A DNA stretch of 54,548 bases, from NCBI GenBank assembly GCA_013002535.1, contig JABDJK010000069.1:1-54548 (forward strand). The letters run 5' to 3'. Shown here in pieces: positions 46,774 through 54,548 of the stretch; positions within the stretch are counted from its first letter, which is position 1; each line of letters starts with the position of its first letter. The position numbers were made by a program, and so were the translations under genes. The notes beneath the pieces were generated by a model that saw only the letters and a program-made list of their open reading frames with translations, was not told the DNA's origin and made no database searches. The DNA is from Hyphococcus sp. (lineage in GTDB: Bacteria > Pseudomonadota > Alphaproteobacteria > Caulobacterales > Parvularculaceae).

Positions 46774-48732
46774 ATGGCGAAAAAAGCGGCGGCTAAAAAG
46801 CAATCTGAAACTGCGGAAGCGAATGACAACCCCATCCTCGATCTGACGGATGCGGAAGTCAAAAAGCTCATTCGTCAGGCGAAGAAGCGTGGATATGTCA
46901 CCTATGACGAGTTGAACAAGGTTCTTCCGTCTCAGGAGGTTTCTTCCGAACAAATCGAAGACATTATGGCTCAGCTCTCAGAGAAGGGCATCAACGTTGT
47001 CGAGAATGAAGAGGAAGAAGACGACGCCGATGACGGCAAGTCAAAAGCGCTTACAACCAAAGACGAGAAAACCGGTAAAGGCCTCGTCACCACGAATACC
47101 GGCGCATCCGCTGATCGCACTGACGACCCTGTCCGTATGTATCTCCGCGAGATGGGGACGGTTGAGCTTCTATCGCGCGAAGGCGAGATCGCGATCGCGA
47201 AACGCATAGAGGCCGGCCGCGAGACTATGATCCGTGCTCTGTGTGAGTCGTCGTTGACTTTTGAAGCGATTACGGTCTGGCGAGACGAGCTTCAGGAAGG
47301 CCGCGTACTTCTTCGCGACATTATTGACCTTGATGCGACCTATGGCGGTGGCCCGGAGGCGCGCCCCGATATGACGCAGCCTGAAGTCGCTGAACGCGTC
47401 CATAAAGAAGAAGCCGAAAAAGCAGAAGCGGAAGAAGACGACGAGGATGATTTCGACGAAGGCGCCTTGTCGCTTTCAGCCATGGAAGCGGAACTTCGCG
47501 ACGGTGTAATGGCGACATTTGACGACATTTCTTCCGACTACAAAAAGCTGCGCCGCCTTCAGGACATCATGATCGAAGAGCAGTTGAAGGGCGATGATCT
47601 GACGCCGTCGCAGACGCGCCGGTACAAGAAACTGCAAAAAGATATTGTTGAGCGTGTGCGCCAGGTTCGCCTGAACAACCAGCGGATCGAGGCGCTTGTT
47701 GAACAGCTCTATGACATAAACCGCCGATTGATGGCGCTGGAAGGAAAGCTGGTGCGATACGCTGATAGCTACGGCGTTAATCGTCAGGAGTTCCTGAAAG
47801 AATATATCGGCGCCGAACTCGACCCCGAATGGTTTGAGCGGATATCCGAACATACCGGCAAGGGTTGGAAAAATTTCGTCACCAAGGCCGGAGATCAAGT
47901 TGTCGCCATTCGCGATGAAATCGGTCACCTCTCAACCGAAACAGGCCTGACCGTTGAAAATTTCCGCCGTATTGTCTCGACGGTGCAAAAGGGTGAGCGC
48001 GAAGCGCGTATCGCCAAAAAAGAAATGGTCGAGGCAAATCTTCGCCTCGTTATTTCGATCGCCAAAAAATACACCAATCGCGGTTTGCAATTCCTTGACC
48101 TCATTCAGGAAGGAAATATCGGCTTGATGAAAGCGGTCGATAAATTCGAATATCGCCGCGGATACAAATTTTCGACTTATGCAACCTGGTGGATCCGTCA
48201 GGCGATTACGCGCTCCATCGCAGATCAGGCCCGAACCATCCGTATTCCGGTCCACATGATCGAAACCATCAATAAGATTGTACGGACGTCGCGCCAAATG
48301 CTCCATGAAATTGGCCGCGAGCCGACGCCGGAAGAGCTTGCGGAAAAACTTTCCATGCCATTGGAGAAAGTCCGCAAGGTGATGAAGATTGCGAAAGAAC
48401 CGATCTCCCTCGAAACGCCGATTGGCGACGAAGAAGATTCTCATCTTGGCGACTTTATCGAGGACAAGAATACGATCCTGCCCATTGACGCGGCGATTCA
48501 GTCGAACCTTCGCGAGACGACAACACGGGTGTTGGCGTCACTCACGCCGCGCGAAGAGCGCGTTCTACGCATGCGCTTCGGCATCGGCATGAACACCGAC
48601 CACACATTGGAAGAAGTCGGCCAGCAATTCTCTGTGACGCGCGAACGCATCCGCCAGATCGAGGCGAAAGCTCTGCGCAAGCTGAAGCACCCGTCACGAA
48701 GCCGAAAGCTGCGGAGTTTCCTCGACAACTGA
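46774..48732 (+). CDS. rpoD: RNA polymerase sigma factor RpoD (sigma-70)
   Basis: This is a 652-residue housekeeping sigma factor. Region 1.1 lies at the N-terminus ([20 protein letters not shown]), region 1.2 has [20 protein letters not shown], and an acidic non-conserved insert is near 230-260. Region 2 has [35 protein letters not shown] and [19 protein letters not shown]. Region 4 ends [20 protein letters not shown]. The start is taken at 46774 (MAKKAAAKK); an in-frame ATG inside dnaG is unlikely. Confidence 0.98.
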   Translation: MAKKAAAKKQSETAEANDNPILDLTDAEVKKLIRQAKKRGYVTYDELNKVLPSQEVSSEQIEDIMAQLSEKGINVVENEEEEDDADDGKSKALTTKDEKTGKGLVTTNTGASADRTDDPVRMYLREMGTVELLSREGEIAIAKRIEAGRETMIRALCESSLTFEAITVWRDELQEGRVLLRDIIDLDATYGGGPEARPDMTQPEVAERVHKEEAEKAEAEEDDEDDFDEGALSLSAMEAELRDGVMATFDDISSDYKKLRRLQDIMIEEQLKGDDLTPSQTRRYKKLQKDIVERVRQVRLNNQRIEALVEQLYDINRRLMALEGKLVRYADSYGVNRQEFLKEYIGAELDPEWFERISEHTGKGWKNFVTKAGDQVVAIRDEIGHLSTETGLTVENFRRIVSTVQKGEREARIAKKEMVEANLRLVISIAKKYTNRGLQFLDLIQEGNIGLMKAVDKFEYRRGYKFSTYATWWIRQAITRSIADQARTIRIPVHMIETINKIVRTSRQMLHEIGREPTPEELAEKLSMPLEKVRKVMKIAKEPISLETPIGDEEDSHLGDFIEDKNTILPIDAAIQSNLRETTTRVLASLTPREERVLRMRFGIGMNTDHTLEEVGQQFSVTRERIRQIEAKALRKLKHPSRSRKLRSFLDN

Positions 48733-48763
48733 CCGCACTCACGCAGACTTCATCAGAGTTGAC

Positions 48764-48792
48764 CGGGCGACGCCTATGCCAGGCGTCGCCCG
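48764..48792 (+). terminator. Stem-loop terminator after rpoD
   Basis: CGGGCGACGCCT (48764-48775) and AGGCGTCGCCCG (48781-48792) form a perfect 12-pair stem with a five-base loop. It lies 32 bases after the rpoD stop. No clean T-run follows, so efficiency is uncertain. Confidence 0.65.
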
Positions 48793-48829
48793 ATTGCTAT
48801 CGCGGGGTGTCATCAATTTGAGGGGCGTC

Positions 48830-49282
48830 ATGCGAAGTTTTCTAATCATCAGTTTATCTATTCTCGCCGCAGCCTGTTCCGGTGAGCCCGCCGCTGAAAA
48901 CAAAATGGCGGATCCGCCGCAGATGATCGTAATTTCTAAAGAGGCGTTGGAAGACGCTCGCGTTGCAGCCGTGCTCTTGCGTGCGGATTGGTGCACGTCC
49001 TGCAAAATTTTGGAACCAAAGCTCGACGTCGTAAAGGCGCAAGATGCTATTGATGGCCTCGCGCATGTCACCATTGACTACACGGATCGCGACAAAGGCG
49101 CACTGTACGCTGCCGCAGTTGAAATTGGCGTCGGCGAGGCGATCTACAAATACCTGGATGGCGACGTCACGACGGGCATTGTCCTTCTGGTCGATCTTGC
49201 ATCGAATGAAGTCGTTGGCGATCTGCGCAAGAGCTTGAGCGAAGTAGAGCTGCGCGAGGCAATGACTAAAGCGGCGGCTTGA
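48830..49282 (+). CDS. Thioredoxin-like lipoprotein
   Basis: This 150-residue protein has a lipoprotein signal ending LAAAC (Cys16) and a thioredoxin fold with the redox motif RADWCTSCKILEPK (Cys55, Cys58). It probably acts as a periplasmic thiol-disulfide protein. The usual cis-Pro is not obvious; the expected region reads TTGIVLLVDLAS, so activity is uncertain. The start at 48830 has GAGGGG upstream and gives the clean signal; an upstream ATG at 48776 falls in the loop of the rpoD terminator. Confidence 0.75.
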   Translation: MRSFLIISLSILAAACSGEPAAENKMADPPQMIVISKEALEDARVAAVLLRADWCTSCKILEPKLDVVKAQDAIDGLAHVTIDYTDRDKGALYAAAVEIGVGEAIYKYLDGDVTTGIVLLVDLASNEVVGDLRKSLSEVELREAMTKAAA

Positions 49283-49532
49283 CGTAACGCGCAGCGCTGA
49301 AAATTTGCGCGTCGCCATGCGCTGGCGCACCTATGCCGTTCGGCATATAGGATTTATCAGCCCTCAATCGTATCCAATGCATCGGTCGTCGCTTTGATGG
49401 CGATGATTTGAGGCGCTGAGTCTCGCGACAGAGTAATGCGGACCAACCAATAAGTTGATCGTTAATATTGGCGCCATGCGGGAGCACCGGTTCGGCGCGG
49501 GTGAGCGCTATTGCCGTGAAAGGAAAAGGACA
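49283..49532. other. Non-coding stretch before a broken ORF
   Basis: No gene is supported here. A short palindromic block TATGCCG-TT-CGGCATA at 49333-49348 is present. The stretch leads into the ribosome site (AGGAAAAGGA) of the disrupted frame at 49533. Confidence 0.3.
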
Positions 49533-49895
49533 ATGTTGGAACCAAACGAGCAGGCGACAATTCTCGCCGCCGAAAATCACCCCGAAGAAGAAAAGATGAT
49601 GCTGGGCTCCAGGCGCGGCGATGACATCAAAATCCATTTGTCGGAAAAGAACGGTCATCTCGCGCTCAACTGAGAAAATGACGGCGCGGTCGGAAAGTGG
49701 GATTACGTCGCGCTTTATGATCACAACCCCGCCGGCGCTTCAGACTATTTGACCCTGCAATGGCAATACACCTCAAACCACCAGTCGCCCCATGTGACGC
49801 GCACGAAAAAGTCGGAAACGAATCACTGGATTGGCTACTGCGCTTTTGGCTATCGCGCCAAAAGCGTACGAAAGAAAACTGCAGATCCGTATTAG
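49533..49895 (+). pseudogene. Unrecognised ORF interrupted by one in-frame TGA
   Basis: From ATG 49533 (AAAAGGA upstream) the frame reads MLEPNEQATILAAENHPEEE, then KIHLSEKNGHLALN, a TGA at 49671-49673, and continues in the same frame to TAG at 49893-49895. The part after TGA (ENDGAVGKWDYVALYDHNP, then DYLTLQWQYTSNHQSPHVT) looks like real beta-sandwich protein. A TGG Trp would fit at the TGA (LNWENDG). It may be a recent nonsense mutation, a sequencing error, or readthrough. The fold vaguely recalls SKICH-like or lectin-like domains; I do not claim a family. Confidence 0.5.
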
Positions 49896-49974
49896 ACCTC
49901 AGACGTCATCGAAATAGGAGCGCGCCGGACCGAATCACGTATGGAGTTGTCAGCAAGTTGAAGGACAAAAAACG

Positions 49975-50265
49975 ATGACAGCACTAACCGGCTCAAAAGC
50001 CAATCCGTCGGAATTTGACTGCTATGATGATCTCGGCGAGGACGAGCCCTATTTCGTAATCCGCGCCGATGACCCGCTCTCCGACGCGCTGATCGAGCTC
50101 CACGCCTATATCGGGGCGGGGCAGGCGGGCGCCGCGCACAATAAGCTCGCGGAAATCATGGAGCTGACGCGCGACCGACCGCCGCGCCCGTCCGACTCGC
50201 CGAAATATCGCGAGACCTTCGCGATTTCACAGGCGATGGACGCCTGGCGCGAGGCGCGGCGGTAG
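49975..50265 (+). CDS. Small hypothetical protein
   Basis: This 96-residue acidic protein is not recognised. It has no signal or membrane segment. It starts at ATG 49975 with AAGGA ten bases upstream. It has a disordered N-terminus (MTALTGSKANPSEFDCYDDL), a helical middle (SDALIELHAYIGAGQAGAAH) and a C-terminus ending SQAMDAWREARR. High G+C and codon use like the neighbours support real coding. It converges on the terminator at 50285-50313. Confidence 0.6.
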   Translation: MTALTGSKANPSEFDCYDDLGEDEPYFVIRADDPLSDALIELHAYIGAGQAGAAHNKLAEIMELTRDRPPRPSDSPKYRETFAISQAMDAWREARR

Positions 50266-50284
50266 AACAGATTTATTGTTCAAA

Positions 50285-50313
50285 GAAAAAGCCCCGGCTA
50301 TTCCGCCGGGGCT
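50285..50313 (-). terminator. Strong Rho-independent terminator of the minus-strand tail-family operon
   Basis: AGCCCCGGC (50290-50298) and GCCGGGGCT (50305-50313) form a perfect 9-pair stem with a six-base loop. On the minus strand it is followed by TTTTTC. It ends the transcript of the genes at 50341-52446 and possibly the TIR-TPR gene. Confidence 0.85.
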
Positions 50314-50340
50314 ATATCTAATAATAAAGTCAAATCGACG

Positions 50341-50916
50341 TTACCATTGTCCGACGCCGCCATTTGTTACTTTTGGATCAATCACCACCGGCGTCTTGCG
50401 CCCGCCCTGACTAACGACCACGCCGAGATTGTACTCGAACCCACACCCAACAAGTTCCGCCGGGGCGTGAAACCGAACTGCCATCATCCGTGGCGGCCGG
50501 GCAAATCTTCGGCGACGCTGAACGGATCTAGGCGTTGACCGGCATTCATGAAAAATGCTTTTGCCGGATCGGCTTCCCATTTCCAGGCGCCGGGCGACAA
50601 TTTAAATACGATCATGGTGTCAGCGGATAACTGCAAATCGAACGGCGTCGCGTCTTCTGCGTCGCCTGCATTGTGAGGCGTCAAATCGCCTAGCATGTCG
50701 TCGAGTTGCCACGCGTAATCCGGCAGGCCATTGGCGCGCTTCGCGGAAGAAACGCCGAACTCGCTATCGCTATCGAGACCAATCGACATCTGCGGCCGGA
50801 TTAGAAGAGTCATTTGGCGGCGGCGTAAATGACGGGTCATCAAGGGCGCAAGTATCGGCAAGGGCCGGCGACATCACCAGTGTTGCCGCGACGGTTAAAG
50901 CAGACAATCTTTTCAC
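50341..50916 (-). pseudogene. Exported DPKVxNGGVG-tail protein, frame disrupted twice
   Basis: From GTG 50916 the frame gives a signal peptide (VKRLSALTVAATLVMSPALA), then DTCALDDPSFTPPP, and stops at a TAG after VDWSR near 50773. The next frame continues sensibly (SIGLDSDSEFGVSSAKRANG, PDYAWQLDDML, AWKWEADPAKAFFMNAG) until about 50490. The original frame then resumes with VRFHAPAELVGCGFEYNLGV and ends VVIDPKVTNGGVGQW. The two shifts cancel. The ending matches the two upstream lipoproteins, so this is a third family member. Either it is decayed or two small indel errors exist in the assembly. It lacks the lipobox Cys of its relatives. Confidence 0.7.
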
Positions 50917-51009
50917 GAGCAATTCTTTTAATGGGTAAGGGACAGGGTAAACGCAAACGTATGTGATTTGCGTTTACCCCCCCTTCACTGAAGGCAAGTT
51001 ACGAGCGGT

Positions 51010-51618
51010 TTATCTATTACCAACCCCGCCATTTTGAACTTTCGGATCAAGAACTACTCGCCCGCTGGGGCCGTTGATGGCGACGGAATATTCATAGGTC
51101 TCCGTGTCATCGTCCTTGTCGGTAAAGGTGAGCGTTTTCAGATCAGAAGAAACCGCCGGCGCGCCGAATTCCGCTGTCGGCCATGAGCCCGCCCCGAAAA
51201 CCGGGGTCGGTTTGGGGCCGGTTTGCGGGTAAATGATCATCGCCACCGCCTGAAACGGATCGCTCGGGAAGCGCCAGCCAGCATTATAGGCGTCATCGCC
51301 AATCGAAATCGACAAGGCAACATCACCGGCAGGAAAATGTGACAAATCAATATCGCCGCTGATACCGTTGAGTGATATGCCGCTGCTATTGCCGCACTGC
51401 CCATTTGGATTGCAGGTAACGCTACTTTCCCCAACAAATTTCGGTGCGCCATTGACGATGCCAATTGATATATTCGAGGAATTGCCCTGCGTTTCCGCGA
51501 CCATCGCCTCCACCATTGGTTTGGCGGATGCTTCCGGTTCCGGCGCCGCGGTGTGTTCGCAGGCGCTGACGATAAGTCCGAGCGCCGCTATTGGGAAAAG
51601 AATGTATTTATTTGTCAT
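51010..51618 (-). CDS. Lipoprotein with DPKVQNGGVGNR tail (family member 2)
   Basis: This 202-residue protein has a lipoprotein signal ending IVSAC (Cys20). A low-complexity Ala/Glu stretch is followed by a beta-rich domain (NISIGIVNGAPKFVGESSV; ALSISIGDDAYNAGWRFPSD; LKTLTFTDKDDDTETYEYSV). It ends VVLDPKVQNGGVGNR. Shared with family member 3 (50341) is a W[RK][FW]xxDPxxA segment (GWRFPSDPFQA), and with both others an xYEY[SN][LV] strand before the tail. Two Cys in VTCNPNGQCG may pair. It lies 21 bases after member 1. Outer-membrane or periplasmic lipoprotein of unknown function. Confidence 0.75.
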   Translation of the reverse strand: MTNKYILFPIAALGLIVSACEHTAAPEPEASAKPMVEAMVAETQGNSSNISIGIVNGAPKFVGESSVTCNPNGQCGNSSGISLNGISGDIDLSHFPAGDVALSISIGDDAYNAGWRFPSDPFQAVAMIIYPQTGPKPTPVFGAGSWPTAEFGAPAVSSDLKTLTFTDKDDDTETYEYSVAINGPSGRVVLDPKVQNGGVGNR

Positions 51619-51639
51619 GTTACTCTCCTGTTTGTTGAT

Positions 51640-52446
51640 TTAACGGTTGCCAACGCCGCCATTTTGTACCTTTGGATCGATAATGATCCGCATGCCGCTT
51701 TTGATCGAATTGGCGCCGTCAAGATTGAGGGTCATCGCGAGAGAATACTCGTAGGTCTGTAGCTGATTATTGTCGTTCTGGTCCCAGACATAGATGGAGT
51801 TGGGGTCGCTTTTCAGGATGATTGGCGGGCATAATTCAAAGGAGGGCGTGCGGCTGTCGGCCTGCCAGGCGGCTTCGCCAAATAATGGCTGTTCGCAAGT
51901 GACGCCGGTTTGCGGATTGTTCGTGCAAAGATTGACGGCAAGGGCGTCATACGCATAGATGCCGTCGGTGCTGGCCGTCATCGCGCTTGTGTCATAATCC
52001 CACGAATAATGATTGGAGACAGTGCCCGGGGCGTAATCGCCGCTCGCCGGGTCTTTGTATCTATCGCTATTGTTCCAGCGCAACATCACGCCCGTGCCCG
52101 CCGGCGTCGGTGCAATGGTGAGCGCGGAATTGGGCGGCTGCACATTTTCGCCATGGTTTGAGCCCAGATAAAATGTATTGCCGTCCTGCAGCATGTTTTC
52201 ATCGCCGGAATAAAGGCCGAGATAATAACTCGGTTGATAGTTCGGATTGGCGGTGATGAATTGCTGGAGCGCAGTTGGCGTCATGCAGCCCGCTGGCGGC
52301 CACTGGCCGCCGCCCTCAGCCTCAAATGACGCCATTGTTTCCGCTTCAGCGGCGTCTGCTGCATTACCGTCCTGTGATGATACGGTCTCGCAAGCGCTCA
52401 TTAACATTGCCGATGATCCGGCGAGAAGAAGTGTTTTCAATTTCAT
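51640..52446 (-). CDS. Lipoprotein with DPKVQNGGVGNR tail (family member 1)
   Basis: This 268-residue protein has a lipoprotein signal ending LMSAC (Cys19). The mature part is rich in Asn, Asp, Tyr and Pro (PNYQPSYYLGLYSGDENMLQ, VSNHYSWDYDTSAM), suggesting a beta-sandwich. Four Cys (AGCMTPT, NLCTNN, VTCEQP, ELCPP) could form two disulfides. The end, TYEYSLAMTLN then MRIIIDPKVQNGGVGNR, is identical over the last 12 residues to the downstream lipoprotein although the rest differs. It starts 63 bases after the TIR-TPR stop on the same strand. Function unknown. Confidence 0.75.
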   Translation of the reverse strand: MKLKTLLLAGSSAMLMSACETVSSQDGNAADAAEAETMASFEAEGGGQWPPAGCMTPTALQQFITANPNYQPSYYLGLYSGDENMLQDGNTFYLGSNHGENVQPPNSALTIAPTPAGTGVMLRWNNSDRYKDPASGDYAPGTVSNHYSWDYDTSAMTASTDGIYAYDALAVNLCTNNPQTGVTCEQPLFGEAAWQADSRTPSFELCPPIILKSDPNSIYVWDQNDNNQLQTYEYSLAMTLNLDGANSIKSGMRIIIDPKVQNGGVGNR

Positions 52447-52509
52447 TGGTAGCCTCCGGTGTAAGAGTGGTCAGGTCGATGATACGCAACTCAGATTTTC
52501 TATTTCATT

Positions 52510-54548
52510 CTACTCCGTGTCAGGAATAAGAAACGGATGGTCGTCGAAAAGTCGAATAAATTCAGGATGGCGAAATCCAGGTTTATGCAAGGATTGCGAG
52601 AGATCGGACGCAAGTTCATGTTGCCCCATCTGTGCGTGTGCCTCGATCGCCAGAGTCAGTGTTTTTGGTCCATGTTTTTGAATATCGCCTGCAAGAAAAG
52701 AAACGATCGTCGCCCAGTTATCCGTGAAATCGTCATTGATCCGGGCCTGACATGCGAGCGATGTCAAATAAATCCGAAGGACAGCCACGTCAGATGCTCC
52801 CTCTTCGACGAGGGGACGGAGCCGCAATAATAGCGGATCAATTTTTTCCGCTGCTTCTTCTAACCGATCTTGTCTTTCCGCCAGAATTGCCAACTGCAGT
52901 TCTGGCAATGCTGCGACTTTTCCGCGCCAACGTAAATTTGTTGGATCTTCTGCAATAAGACGATCAGCAATGGTAACTGCTGTTGTTAAGTTTGAGCTTG
53001 CATTGACGTAATCGCCAGTATGTGTGAGCGCTTCGCCCAAAATTGACCGCGCCAGAACGGCGCGATCTGCGAGGTGCAAATTTTTCGGATCAGCGTTGAA
53101 TAGCCTGTCCGCAAGCGCAGACGCTAATTGCGCTTCGTCTATGGCGCGATCGATGCGTCCTTCCGACAACAGAATGTCGGCGTAACTGTATCTCGCGATC
53201 GATTCATTATTTCCGAGGGTCGCATCAGTCTCAGTCCCGGCTTGCACCGCTTCATAAATCGCTAATTCCGACTCGCGCGCTTCGCGTGCTTCGCGGATTT
53301 TCGCCTGATGATAGAGCGCCTCAGCGAGCCATGAATAAGATTGGCCCGCAGCGATCTGTCGATTCACGGCGCCAGGATATTTTTCGGCTAATGCTTTTGA
53401 GACGCCCAGGGATTTGCGAAACCACTCTTCGGCTTCGGCAGCGTTTCCTTGGTCCATTTCCAGCGTGCCGAGATTGGAGTAGGAATATTCAAGCTCCGCC
53501 TGAAAATCATCATTGCCGGGATCAATCTCGATGAGGCGCTTGGCTTGGTCGTAATATTGTGTCCAATAGCGCCGCGCCGTGTTGGCGTCGCCGCGCTGCC
53601 AGGCGATATAGCCGACCCAGAACACTGATTGGGAATGATCGAAAATCCGGTCCGGATTATCCGGGTCGCGGCGCAATTGTTCTTCCGTGGTATTTGCAGC
53701 AGCGGTGTAGGCTTCAAGCGCGGCATCCAGATCGCCGCGCAGATTATCGACTTCGCCAACGAGGAGTTGCGCTCGTGCGCGTCGGCCTAGTTCGTCGGGA
53801 GAAGCTGAGGAAAGATCACGCTTCGCATAGTAACCAAGCGCTCGTTCACCGACGGTATCCAAGATATCCAGTCGCCCTACGGCATCCAGCTTTTTGCGGA
53901 GATCGGTAAGCATGAATTCAATTTCATCCTCCGCCTCGCTGCGTGCGACTAACGCGTCATCGCGCGCTTTCACGGCTTCCGCTTCTGCCACGCGCGCCAC
54001 ATCCCGTTGGCGCATCGCGTCAAAGGCGAGGGCGCCCATGGCGACAGCGACCGCGCCGAAGCCGGCCGCCATCGCCCGCATGCGCTGGTTGCGCCGGGCC
54101 TGTTCGCGCTGGATGAGGTCGTCGAGTTTTGCGCCGGTGAGGCCCGCGACAAGTTTAGAAATCGCGTATTTCTTGCCGTCGCCGCCTTTGCGCAAATCGG
54201 CTGCAATGGGTTCCGCATGCTCGCCGGTCATCTCGCCGACGTCGTCGAACTTGAACCGCAAAGCCTCTGGAAAACATTCCGTATCAGGATCGTCGGAGAA
54301 AGGCTCACCGCCGACAATCACGGCGCGAATGCGTCCTTCGCCATGCATCTTTTTGAACGCTTTAATTTCTTCGTTGACCCATTGGCTTTGCGCCGCCGCC
54401 GGCGAACACATCACCAATAGGAACATCGACGCTTCGAGCGCCGCTGTTATTTCGTGGCCAAGGTCGTCAGCAGTCGCCAGTTCATCACGGTCGCGGAAGA
54501 TTGGCGCCAGGCGACGCGGGATCGGGCCATGTACGGTTTCGCGGCCAA
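52510..54548 (-). CDS. TIR domain-TM-TPR protein (5' end beyond right edge)
   Basis: The frame runs off the right edge; at least 678 residues are present. The first visible residues (GPIPRRLAPIFRDRDELATA, DDLGHEITAALEAS, LLVMCSPAAAQSQWVNEEI, KAFKKMHGEGRIRAVIV) are the second half of the TIR/SEFIR-type domain that usually starts with a SYSH motif. A membrane helix follows (AAGFGAVAVAMGALAF), then a coiled-coil segment and the conserved LRKKLDAVGRLDILDTVGER motif. About 10 TPR-like repeats run to the C-terminus. An internal ATG at 54426 would cut the TIR domain and is not the start. The linked lipoprotein genes start 63 bases downstream. A receptor-like or NAD-consuming role is inferred from the domain only. 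Confidence 0.88.
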   Translation of the reverse strand, partial: GRETVHGPIPRRLAPIFRDRDELATADDLGHEITAALEASMFLLVMCSPAAAQSQWVNEEIKAFKKMHGEGRIRAVIVGGEPFSDDPDTECFPEALRFKFDDVGEMTGEHAEPIAADLRKGGDGKKYAISKLVAGLTGAKLDDLIQREQARRNQRMRAMAAGFGAVAVAMGALAFDAMRQRDVARVAEAEAVKARDDALVARSEAEDEIEFMLTDLRKKLDAVGRLDILDTVGERALGYYAKRDLSSASPDELGRRARAQLLVGEVDNLRGDLDAALEAYTAAANTTEEQLRRDPDNPDRIFDHSQSVFWVGYIAWQRGDANTARRYWTQYYDQAKRLIEIDPGNDDFQAELEYSYSNLGTLEMDQGNAAEAEEWFRKSLGVSKALAEKYPGAVNRQIAAGQSYSWLAEALYHQAKIREAREARESELAIYEAVQAGTETDATLGNNESIARYSYADILLSEGRIDRAIDEAQLASALADRLFNADPKNLHLADRAVLARSILGEALTHTGDYVNASSNLTTAVTIADRLIAEDPTNLRWRGKVAALPELQLAILAERQDRLEEAAEKIDPLLLRLRPLVEEGASDVAVLRIYLTSLACQARINDDFTDNWATIVSFLAGDIQKHGPKTLTLAIEAHAQMGQHELASDLSQSLHKPGFRHPEFIRLFDDHPFLIPDTE

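Noticed and set aside
40339-54548. A classical defence island or prophage
   Set aside because: No integrase, phage structural, restriction or CRISPR genes; dnaG and rpoD lie in the middle.

Overview
The window looks like a chromosomal segment of an alphaproteobacterium, probably a marine, Gram-negative one of the Hyphomonadales/Parvularculales type. This rests on the rpsF-rpsR-rplI-dnaB block diverging from fabD-fabG-acpP-fabF-mltG-yicC-gmk, the dnaG-rpoD pair, an L9 with a long acidic tail, a DnaG whose zinc-finger ligands are largely replaced, many lipoprotein signal peptides, and 'CCTCATCCTGAGG'-type intergenic palindromes. The family-level assignment is inference. No rRNA, tRNA, CRISPR array, transposase or integrase was seen.

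Layout. 1-0.4 kb: end of an unrecognised gene. 0.7-5.0 kb (minus): a two-gene lipoprotein operon, a PQQ/heme c alcohol dehydrogenase and an alkylsulfatase-type metallo-beta-lactamase-fold hydrolase, which could act in sequence on alkyl sulfates. 5.2-9.0 kb (plus): a DUF3604 lipoprotein, a membrane-anchored PpiC-type isomerase and a HupE/UreJ membrane protein. 9.0-12.5 kb (minus): alr, an MlaE/MlaF-type ABC pair and an FkbM methyltransferase. 12.7-15.6 kb (minus): rpsF-rpsR-rplI, a terminator, then dnaB. 15.8-22.0 kb (plus): fatty-acid synthesis genes, mltG, yicC and gmk. 22.1-22.8 kb: a decayed MMPL/RND transporter. 22.9-29.0 kb (minus): carB, an M13 metallopeptidase and greA. 29.2-38.3 kb: a mixed region with a Vgb-like propeller, a CxxCH exported protein, three palindromic repeat elements, an MBL hydrolase, a sulfotransferase-like protein, a YcaQ-type glycosylase, carA, a YqeY protein, an FAD monooxygenase and an orphan. 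38.3-40.2 kb (minus): typA. 40.3-44.5 kb: two convergent TIR-domain membrane proteins. 44.8-48.7 kb (plus): dnaG-rpoD. 48.8-50.3 kb: a thioredoxin-like lipoprotein, an ORF broken by an in-frame TGA, and a small orphan. 50.3-54.5 kb (minus): a third TIR protein (TIR-TM-TPR, running off the right edge) followed by two lipoproteins and one frame-disrupted exported protein that share a C-terminal DPKVxNGGVG tail, closed by a strong terminator.

The most unusual part is the right end. Three TIR proteins, each joining a TIR domain through membrane segments to TPR, TolB-like or WD40 modules, lie within 14 kb. One heads an apparent operon of exported proteins with a near-identical C-terminal tail. The tail family and its link to a TIR receptor-like protein are the best candidates here for something undescribed. 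A signalling, envelope-stress or defence role is inference only. Several disrupted reading frames (22.1-22.8, 49.5-49.9 and 50.3-50.9 kb) could be true pseudogenes or assembly errors; reads would decide.
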